Below are positions 56,074 to 64,000 of a DNA stretch of 64,000 bases, piece by piece. The notes below the pieces were generated by a model. That model was not told the origin of the DNA, made no database searches, and saw only the letters and a program-made list of their open reading frames with translations. This stretch comes from Roridomyces roridus (lineage: Eukaryota > Basidiomycota > Agaricomycetes > Agaricales > Mycenaceae). A program made the position numbers and the translations under genes. Position 1 is the first letter of the stretch; each line of letters opens with the position of its first letter. Location of the stretch: positions 1,550,001-1,614,000 of the forward strand of contig JARKIF010000003.1 of assembly GCA_029378245.1 (NCBI GenBank), read 5' to 3'.

Positions 56074-57308
56074 ATGTCGAAAGGGAACGAACAGAGGCAA
56101 AGCTCGCTTCCACCGAGTCTGCACACCCACCTCTACTCTGGACCACGAGAACACCAGCCTTTGTCCCCGACCAACTCGACCGGCTCCCAGGAAGAGCCCG
56201 AACTTCGCGCCTCGCCATTCGACCCCTCCAGGCCGCCGGCCTTTCCCCTTCGGCCCCTTGCCCATGCACCGTTGGCAGCACAACTCCCCGACCCTCGCCG
56301 CTCGTATCCACTGCACGACGCAGTATCGCAGCAGAGCCCACTCGGCTTACGCTCGACCATTCGTCTGCCGTCTCCAGAACGTTCTGGCGGCCCTTCTTCC
56401 ATTCCTCATGGTTCTCGTTATCGAAGCCCGGTTGTCAATGAACCACTTTACCCTGCTCGTCCACAAGTCTCCGCCTATCCAGGCAGTCATAGCCTTCCCC
56501 CGGTTTTTCCGCATTCGCAACCGATTCATGCTCCGTCTCCTTGGAGAGAGGGAGAAGCCGGACCATCCTCCATGGCACATCCGTACGGAGGAATGGGCAG
56601 ACAAATCAGTCCTACCTATTCTGCCCCTCAGCAGATCCAGAGGCGGGCGACTGAACCAGGAGGTTATCCGCCGGATGCAGGATTCGTCCAACGTGAGTGA
56701 AACCAACCCTGTCGCACCTGCTTACCCGGTGACTAACATTTCTTCAGACCCCCAGTATGGCAGCTATGAACGCGAGAGGTTCAGGCCCCAGGAAGAATCG
56801 TTCAGAATGCAGGACCCGCGGATGTTTCAGTCCAGAGGGACGAACATCTCCTTACCTCCCCTGCAACCAGAGTTGTGGCCGCCATACGGCAGCATGCGTC
56901 CTGGAGAACGGGAGGACCTACCTTCTCTGTACTCTGCTATTCCGTCTACGTCCACGAGCGAGTACGCCACGGACGAGAGTGCGAGTTCTCGATCGAAAGG
57001 CCGTAGGGCTGACTCGCTTGAGGGTAATCCACGGCCGACGAATATTCCGAAGAAAATCAATGTTGCCTGCGATTTTTGCCGACGCAAGTATCTCTCGCAT
57101 TACTCTTTTACAACCCACTGAATTGATTGCAGAACGCAAACTGAAATGCGATGGGCTCAAACCTACCTGTGGTAATTGCCATGCACGGGTCAAGGAATGC
57201 ATTTATGTGGAGCAGCCGAAGCGTCGAGGGCCTGGCAAGCACACGAGGGGCGGCTCAGCGAGAGGGAAAAAACGCAGCGACCCCGATGCGTCAGGAGAGC
57301 GAGTCTAA
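56074..57308 (+). CDS. Zn2Cys6 transcription factor with C-terminal zinc cluster
   Basis: Three exons (56074-56692, 56748-57083, 57133-57308) give 376 aa. The first 300 residues are proline/serine-rich and disordered. The zinc cluster CDFCRQRKLKCDG...CGNC...C lies near the C-terminus (about 315-345), followed by a basic tail with KRRGPGKHTRGG. The intron at 57084-57132 splits the cluster after CR in phase 1 and has a GC donor (GCAAGT); only this keeps CxxCRQRK. Downstream of an A6 run at 57265-57272 the reading frame ends at 57308, yet another frame stays open with a protein-like sequence (QESESNASTSTLPPGDWD) to 57453, so a one-base error or slippage may truncate the model. DNA-binding activator or repressor role is inferred. 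Confidence 0.82.
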
Positions 57309-57784
57309 CGCGTCGACATCAACGCTACCGCCGGGCGATTGGGATCCACAGACGCTTGGGATGTATTACCCACCACAGCCGCCGGCGCCAGAGAGAGGCA
57401 GGAGACAGCCAAGGAGGGGCCCGACGCCAGACTATCGTTCGGACGAAGAGTGAACATTGACACTGACACCGATCCGGCTTCGAGTTACGGTATCGGTTGC
57501 TGTCCGCTCTTTCTCCCTTTCATTCAGGTTTCCATTGCTTTCTCTCTCTCTGGGACGGCCGCTGTTTATCCTACACTAATATCTCGGATTGTTGTAAAGC
57601 ACTTGTAGTCTGTTCTGTAGAAATCTAGTAGTACCTATGTTCATTAATCTTAATTTTGCTCGGTGTAAAGGCCCGTTCGGTGGATATAAACACGCCTCGG
57701 TTCTTGATCTCATACGTCGACACCGCGTTTTGCTGCAGGCAGACTCGCGGCTCGTGCCTTATCCGCTGGAGTGTTTATCTGGTT
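57309..57784 (+). promoter_or_regulatory. Gap before the first septin-like gene, with TATA box
   Basis: 476 bp. The proximal part may be a C-terminal extension of the Zn2Cys6 protein in another frame (to 57453). TATAAA at 57685-57690 is 95 bp before the ATG at 57785. No other element is supported. Confidence 0.45.
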
Positions 57785-59481
57785 ATGGACTCGCCCTCCG
57801 ACCGGCGGAGATGGCAAGAAGACGCGCATGAAGCCCAGTACAGCCGAAACGCGCCAGTCGGAGGCCCGTTGTCGGGTATGAAGCCATCGTCTGCTCGATC
57901 CACGACCATGCCGGATCTTCCTCCTCCCAGTGCCTTTGTCTTGCTTGTAGCTGGTTCCGGAGCAGGCAAGCGCCCTTTTTTTCTCTACATTGCACCTCTT
58001 TGAACACGGATCAGGTAAAAGCTCGTTCCTCCGTCTTTTGCTCGAGACGAGCGAAATTGCACAAGGCGCCTCCAAGGAGCAGGTCCAGTCTGTCGCTCGT
58101 TTCGTGCAGGGATGCCCCGGGCAGACCACCACCCTCCGGACCGCGTCCATCGACATCGACCGCGACGGAAACCAACCTCTGGCGTTAACTGTGGTCGATA
58201 CCCCGTCGCTCGATTTCGGGATGAGGCATACTCCGAACGCGTCGTGTCCGAGACTTTGCGCTTTGTAGAGTCCCGTCTCGCCGAGGGAGGAGAAGAGGTG
58301 GGCGCTTAACCCATCCCTAAGGCAACCCAGCTTTCTCACAAACATGCCATAGGATTGGGCTGCACACAACGGAGATCGCTATCTGTCATCTGTATTTGCC
58401 AGCCGTCCTCTTTGTCCTGTGTCCAACACTAATTTTTCTCCAGGTGCATCTACTTTCTCGACCCCGACCACATTCTTCCCCCTCCCGTTGCGGCTCTCCC
58501 GGTGCCGTTAGTCTCCCGGACCCGTGCCAGCAGCTTTTCTCAGCCAGATCAAGAACCCGTCATACTGGAACCACCCGTAACCACCAACCCTCTTTTACAC
58601 CGTCCAACTCTCCCACTCGTCGAAATTAGCACTATCCGCCGGCTCTCCGCGAGGGTGAATGTACTCCCCGTCATAGCCCGCGCGGACACATTATCCAACG
58701 ACCGACTTGCTGCCATTAAAATGGCCATCCGCAGAGATTTGGCGGATAATGGCATTGGTTTTGGTATCTTCGACGTTGATCACTTCCCCGATGACGGCAA
58801 ACCGCCTGGAGATCCAATAATTAATACGGCAGCCAATTCGCCCCCCGCTTCTCCGGCGGCACCATCTCTCCTCCGATTACCATATGCACTCTTTTCTCCG
58901 GATATATATTCACACAGTGACGGTGTCCACCGACCACTTCCTTCTCGACACGAGCTTATGCTCCAGTACACTCCTTCCTCTCCAAATCTTCCTTCCCCAA
59001 AAAGAATCTGCAAGGCAAATTCGTCCGGACATATCGCTGGGCCACTGTGGACGTTTTGGATAAAAACCACAGCGATTTTTTGCCTCTTTGCGACGCCATC
59101 TTTCATCATATGAATGTACTTGACATCCTTTGCACCTAGGGATCTTGGACTTACTTTCCCCTTTAGACCCTTCAAAAGTATACAAGGGAATACTTGTTTG
59201 ACAAATTTCGGATCGAGTGCCTTCCCCAGCGCCCGACCAGCAGGCATCTTGCACCACAACATCTCTCCTCCCCTCATTTGATTCCTCTGCCACATGGTTC
59301 CCGACCAATTCTGGCAATTGATACTGCTGCTCCCAGGAGCGCTCCCGTCCCTCGTTCCACCACTCCACGGGAGATATCCCTGGGCGGAGAACTTCATTCT
59401 GCGCCACCAAGCGCGGGATCCAGGCTCTTCTGCTTTTCCGGTCAGAGCATCAGCGCCAGGTTAGCTCATTGCATAACTTGA
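57785..59481 (+). CDS. Septin-like GTPase 1, with one apparent base deletion
   Basis: Exons 57785-57965, 58015-58297, 58353-58384, 58444-58922, 58967-59115 and 59167 onward. The P-loop GSGAGKSS is split by an intron with a GC donor (57966-58014). LTVVDTPSLDF is the G3 region, and IRRLSARVNVLPVIARADTLS the septin-type G4 region with ARAD. The end matches the second septin-like gene: GKFVRTYRWATVDVLDKNHSD, then YTREYLFDKFRIE. Between DTPSLDF and RDEAYSERVVSE the frame shifts at about 58217; one missing C would restore it. From 59167 the frame has no stop until 59479, or it may splice at 59441 into the following zinc-cluster exons. Role is unknown; canonical septins form filaments. Confidence 0.72.
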
Positions 59482-60577
59482 CAAATATCATACTCACGGT
59501 GGTCCAGCAGCTTCTTCTTCCAAGCAACGGACCAAGAAGATAAACCAAGCTTGCAACTTCTGTCGCTGTAAGTATAAGTTCACAAGCCTCCCAAAAATAA
59601 TCTGACGGTTCCGGTAGCGAGGAAACTCAAATGCGACGGCGGGCGACCATCCTGCGGCCAGTGCATTAAGCGGTCTAATACCTGCGATTACACGGCTCAG
59701 AACAAGCGGCGGAACCCGGCCAGACGAGGCGATGAAAGCGAAAGCGATAGTGGAGAAGATACCAGATCGGGCGACTTTCAAGAGCCTTCCCTTTCCCCAG
59801 AAATCTCGTCAAGGCGCGGTTCCAATTTCAACACTTCTCCGTCCTTGCCCTTATTGAGCGAACGACGAGACGAGCTTCCGCCCATAAACACCGGGCCATC
59901 TAGAGCCAACTTTCCTGGCGACCAACGTAATTTCTTCCCCGACAATGATTTGCCTAGTATTGCAACATTGTCCTTGCCTGAAACATCCCCTTCCACTCCT
60001 GGCCCGATGTCGGCGCCTTCTTTACCGCCTCTCAGACCGGCTTCTGAGCAGCAGGCTGCGCAGAGGAAACGGTCTTCTACGGTACCGGGCAAGAGCAAAG
60101 GCTCGCGTCTGCCGTCGACTTCAGGTCCAAAAGTTGTCGCCTGTAATTTTTGTCGCGGTAGGGATTGTAGCAACTATATTCGCATGTACTGACCGTGTTC
60201 TTAGCTCGGAAGACAAAATGTGATGGCGCACACCCTTCTTGGTACGTCGTGATGGCTCATTTGCGAAGCCATGCTGATCCCGCGTTCATTGTAGCTCTAG
60301 CTGCGCGCGCCGCTTACTGCCCTGCAACTACGCACACGACTCGAATGGACACGGTCAGCGGAAGGCGACATCGAGGCGACCGTCGACATCCAAGGATTCG
60401 GCGCGGTCCACTTCGCCACCCTCTTCGCGGATGTTGCCCACGCCATCCAGTGCTGGTTACGAGGCTCGCGAGGGCGATGTTCTAATTGAGGGGGAGGGGG
60501 ACTTGAAACGGTCATTAGAGCACTTGGACGCAGGGCGGCCGAGTCCACCCAAAAAACTTAAAGTGGATATGATGTGA
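59294..60577 (+). CDS. Protein with two Zn2Cys6 zinc clusters (start uncertain)
   Basis: Clear exons are 59508-59567, 59618-60157, 60205-60241 and 60295-60577. They encode ACNFCRSRKLKCDGG...CGQC...C and, about 180 residues later, ACNFCRARKTKCDG...CSSC...C. Each cluster is interrupted by an intron right after CR in phase 1. The end is acidic then lysine-rich (PKKLKVDMM). The 5' end is doubtful: an ATG at 59294 with a donor at 59460 gives 361 aa, but the better-looking upstream sequence (proline/serine-rich) is in the frame of the preceding septin-like exon, with a donor at 59441 in matching phase. In that case the two make one 772-aa protein (allowing for the missing base). Confidence 0.7.
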
Positions 60578-60814
60578 AGGATACCCCGAGTGCCTGGGCG
60601 CTCTCCTGCTAGATACCTTGGTTCGGCCGTGCTGTCTTGATTTTTCTGGGGCTTTTGGTGTGTATATTGTACAAACGAAAGGAATAAACGTTGTCTTTAG
60701 TCCGCGCGTGTGACAAACAGATCACCAAAACCATTTCTCCTCTTTCTTTGTCTCATTTCGCGCGTGCGTTGCGAGAGTGCTAGCACCTGCCACACCGCCT
60801 GTCTTTCTTTACCA

Positions 60815-63034
60815 ATGTTCTCCTTCCGCCGGAAACCCTCCAAAACAGAGGAGTCTCCCAGAATCCGGACGTCCCCGTCGCTGCCCACTTTGACTAGCCA
60901 GGGCATTCCCTGGCCGGAAAACCTCGTCGATGCCGACGCAATGCGCCAAGTCCCGTCGTCACCGCAGGACGACATTCTCCCTCACGGTCCAAAGGCCTCT
61001 TTGCAGGCCGACCGTGCTCCGATTCCCTTCCATAAACCGTTTCGCGCCGCTCCCGGTACACCACATGAAGGGCCTATCTCTTCCCTCTATACGACTGGCG
61101 TGCCCCCGGAATTCAATCGCAAGTCTTCTGCACCTACCGCCTCGCGGTATAGCCAGCGCCGGGCTCGCATTCCCCCTACGTTCAATCTCATGGTGTGTCC
61201 GTTAGCCCTGTCGGTCCCCCTTTATGTTCAATGTCTGTCTGTTTCAGGTCGTAGGTGGCAAGGGGACTGGAAAGACTTCACTCCTCCGTCTGCTGCTGGA
61301 GACGGCCGACATTTCTCCTACCGCCACTGTCGATCAGAAAGTACTCTTGCAGCGTTTCTTGCGCGGTTCGCCTAAAGCAACCCCGGTATGCGGTCTTGCC
61401 CTCTTTCCTCATTTCTCTTATCATCCTTTTTGCCAGGCCATCGAGACCGCTTGTGTGGAGATACTCGAGTCTCGGTTCGAAGCATTTATCACGCGTATAC
61501 CCAAAACTAATTCCACACTACCAGGTTCGACCGCGTCCTCCTCTCTGTCATCGACACTCCCGGTCTCGACTTTATCCCCGGTCGCGAGCTCAAATTGGAG
61601 CGTCAAGTCAACTCCATCATCAGATATGTGGACGTTCAGTATGCCGACACCATGAGTGAGGTGAGACGCCTCGCCCTGAACGATCTGTCCTGTCTTCTCA
61701 TGCCCTTCCCAGGAGTCTAAAGTTGTACGCAAAAGCAAAGGAGATCAGCATATTCATCTGTCATTATCCTTGTTAACTATGATGCCGCTCTCTCGCTTAT
61801 TGTCTCTATTCAGGTGCATCTACATGATTGACCCGTCGTCAATCATGACTTCTTCTGCCCGGCGTGGTGATTCGGCTATGCCCACCAAGACGCGCTCGGA
61901 AACCACGGTATCATACAACAATCCACCCGACCTCGTCCCGGACACCTCCTCGGAGGATGGCGACTCCTGATGACGAGGGCCAGGAAGCTCTAACGATGTC
62001 TCCTGCAGAAGTAAGAGTCATTCGTCGACTATCTGCTCGAGCCAACGTACTGCCTGTTATTGCCCGGGCCGATTCTCTCACGGACGAGAAGCTGCTGGCT
62101 GTGAAAAATGCTGGTTCGTCTGTTTTTCGATACAATAATCTCTCTGGTTTAAACCCTTACGTAGTCAGAACCGGGCTAACGGAAGCTGGGCTTGACTTTG
62201 GGGTTTTCAGTCCCCCAAAGAAGACCGCTGATGCCCAGACTCCGAGGCGACAAACCCGTTTTGCTGACGAAAGTCAGAATGGCCACGTTAACGGCAACGG
62301 GAATGGGAATGGGCATACAGAGGATTCTGCGGAAGCCGAGGAGGGGGAGGATGAAGATGAAGAACGCCAGTCCCGACCAGTGATCAAGTTGCGCGCACGG
62401 CCCAATCGAGGTCTCTCGCGTTCTCGATCTCGCAGGGACCTGTCCATCGCTGCGGACGATGACCGGCGCCCAATTTCCCCAGACGCGGAAAGTCTTGCCA
62501 ATGTCCGCTTCTCCGCCCACATTGTCGCCAAGACGGACATCAGTTCGCTCATGCCGTTTGCACTAATTGCGCCTGAAATGGGCAAAAATGCTCGGCGGCG
62601 CATGTCCATGGATACCCAACTCAGCACCCCCTCATCGCCGATTCAACAATCAGAGGATGGGCATGCACCTTCGATAGAGGGTACAATTCCGGGGACGCCT
62701 ATTGGTAATCGCGGTCTGGCATACCTCCAAAGTCCTCCAGAGGACTTGAAGGGTGTCTTTGTCCGAAAGTTCCGATGGGGGACGGTCGATATCCTCGACC
62801 CCAACCATTGTGATTTTGCGGCTCTGCGTACCGCTGTTCTTTCTACTCATCTCAAAGTGCGTTTCCTTCCCTTCGAACTGGATTCCAGCTGATTCCGTCG
62901 CCCAGGTTCTGAAAAACCACACGAAAGAAGTCCTTTACGAAAAGTACAGGACGGAGAAGCTTCTCGCCCGTCGAGCCACGGCAAACATTACTGACGACGA
63001 ACGGCAAAGATTGCTGGAAGATCTAGGATTGTGA
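60815..63034 (+). CDS. Septin-like GTPase 2
   Basis: Nine exons (60815-61192, 61248-61385, 61437-61474, 61525-61660, 61713-61759, 61814-61907, 61984-62113, 62165-62856, 62906-63034) give 593 aa. G1 is VVGGKGTGKTS, G3 VIDTPGLDFIPG and G4 VLPVIARADSL preceded by IRRLSARAN. A long insert (about 350-480) contains asparagine-glycine repeats, an acidic run and an SR-rich patch before GVFVRKFRWGTVDILDPNH and a helical tail ending LLEDLGL. It is a paralogue of the GTPase at 57785. Its exon 5/6 join (HL/CIYMIDP) is at the same place as in that gene. The intron 61908-61983 could end at another AG (61977). Septin filament membership is not proven. Confidence 0.82.
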
Positions 63035-63136
63035 TTCTTGCTCTGTACAATTATGCTTGTTTTTGCTTTGTTCGCTGGATGGATGGATGGATTTCACGTA
63101 GGATACCTTTGCACATACTTTTATTACATTTATTTA

Positions 63137-64000
63137 CTACAAAGGAACAGTCTTGAGTTTCTCAATCTCCTCATCGGAAAGCCCGGACAGTCGGTTCAGA
63201 AGGTAGTCCACCTGAAGCGGGGTTCAAGAAAGAAAGGAGAAGAGAAGTAAGTACTCACCTCGACTTCCTTGGTTAACGGGATGATAAAGCTCTCGTACAA
63301 GTCCACGACACCGTCGACGTCGATTTTGCCCGTATTCCCGTTGGCTTCTCTCTTGACTTCACCATCAGGAGCAAAATCTTGGGCGTATGTGGCGGCTTTC
63401 TTCTGAAGACGGAGGAGAAGCTTTCGCTCCACCTCCGGTTTGGTGATCAAGTCCTCGAGAGGAGTGCGATTGCGATTCAGAATATGAGGGATAAAGGCAG
63501 CGGGATTTTCCTGGAACTTGGACTCAGAAACGAATTTCCCTAAGATGGGGTCAGCTTGAGGGGGTATTCTGAACCAGACTGACCATAATGCACGCGTTTG
63601 CTAATGGCCTGCAGCACTTCCACGTCGATCGTAGCGGCACTCCCGTAATTACCGTCGTCCTCGTACTCTTCGTCTCCGGTGATCCCGTTAGCGCGTTTGG
63701 ACGTGGCAAGTGCGATGGTAGCTCTGCGCGTTATGCGAGGAACGATTGTTCGCGTGTAGAAGGAGAGGATGGATGCATTTGCGTTGACAGAGTTGGGGTA
63801 CAGAATTTCCGGGTACTCGAGGGGCGGTAGTACGGGCTTTGGGAGGTCGGCGGTGAAGGGGTATTCATCCGGACTGGACAATTATAAGCAAGGATGCACG
63901 GCCCAATTGGCTTGAGACGCACCTCGTGTACCGTCTCGCTTTCGCTGTGTAGGGGTTCAGAGTTAAAGCCGCTGTTAGAACAGAGGCGACTTGCCGTGGA
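63137..64000 (-). CDS. ARO7: Chorismate mutase, 5' part beyond window
   Basis: Converts chorismate to prephenate for phenylalanine and tyrosine synthesis. Visible exons are (64000)-63995, 63944-63923, 63873-63584, 63539-63259 and 63211-63137. HAKARRYTSPDEYPF, LYPNSVNANASILSFYTR, DGNYGSAATIDVEVLQAISKR, VHYGKFVSESKF and YLLNRLSGLSDEEIEKLK are typical of eukaryotic AroQ mutases, including the GSAAT-containing allosteric region. The 22-nt exon 63923-63944 follows an intron whose donor is GCAAGT (63945-63994). The N-terminal part lies to the right of the window. Confidence 0.92.

Noticed and set aside
55940..57121. A 393-codon open frame across the Zn2Cys6 gene
   Set aside because: It shares only the second exon's frame; its first part is in a different frame from the gene and exists because the intron 56693-56747 carries no stop there.
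58923..58966. A second frameshift in the first septin-like gene near 58980
   Set aside because: A 44-nt GT-AG intron restores the frame and gives a C-terminal region matching the second septin-like protein.
63074..63092. GGAT tetranucleotide run as a regulatory or structural repeat
   Set aside because: Only three to four units in a 3' untranslated region; common by chance.
1..64000. Transposon, phage, CRISPR or plasmid elements
   Set aside because: No transposase, reverse transcriptase, long terminal or inverted repeats, or spacer arrays were seen; the window is ordinary eukaryotic gene-dense DNA.

Overview
The window is nuclear DNA of a filamentous basidiomycete, most likely an Agaricomycete. 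Genes are tightly packed on both strands and are cut by about 180 short introns of roughly 35-76 nt. The recognisable families are fungal: a GH71 alpha-1,3-glucanase, an adenylation-domain/ferric-reductase-like chimera, Zn2Cys6 factors and an SCM3-type centromere protein. I see no rRNA, tRNA, transposon, CRISPR array or prokaryotic sequence. Exon joins were made by hand from splice sites, reading phase and family conservation.

Layout. 0-6.3 kb: partial F-box gene, NDUFAF6 (complex I assembly), a derlin, RNA polymerase I/III subunit AC19 and a degenerate nucleoside diphosphate kinase-like protein with C-terminal repeats. 6.5-10.6 kb: one 20-exon gene joining an NRPS-type adenylation domain to a membrane reductase. 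10.6-12.5 kb: unassigned. 12.5-25.5 kb: SDHAF1, mitochondrial ribosomal protein uL29m, an F-box/LRR-like gene, RAD50, a SET/MYND protein, TAM41 and a kinesin-7-like motor. 25.6-35.7 kb: DNA2, ALG6, a hotdog thioesterase and MNS1. 35.9-45.7 kb: an unknown gene, PSMD9/NAS2, GH71 glucanase, SCM3-like chaperone, tRNA 2'-phosphotransferase and a GDSL esterase. 45.8-55.4 kb: PPWD1-type cyclophilin, four poorly known genes, RIO1 kinase and dihydroxy-acid dehydratase ILV3. 55.9-63.0 kb: a repeated module of Zn2Cys6 factor plus septin-like GTPase. The window ends inside chorismate mutase.

Most genes are housekeeping. Several act in shared processes: RAD50 and DNA2 in DNA-end processing; ALG6, MNS1 and the derlin in ER glycoprotein synthesis and quality control; NDUFAF6, SDHAF1, uL29m and TAM41 in mitochondria; ILV3 and chorismate mutase in amino-acid synthesis.

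The most unusual stretch is 55.9-63.0 kb. Two septin-like GTPases alternate with Zn2Cys6 proteins, one of which carries two zinc clusters, and the first septin-like frame may run straight into the double-zinc-cluster exons. Across the window there are also several GC-AG introns, microexons of 7 to 22 nt, divergent start codons only 11 bp apart, and three apparent one-base frame breaks that may be assembly errors.
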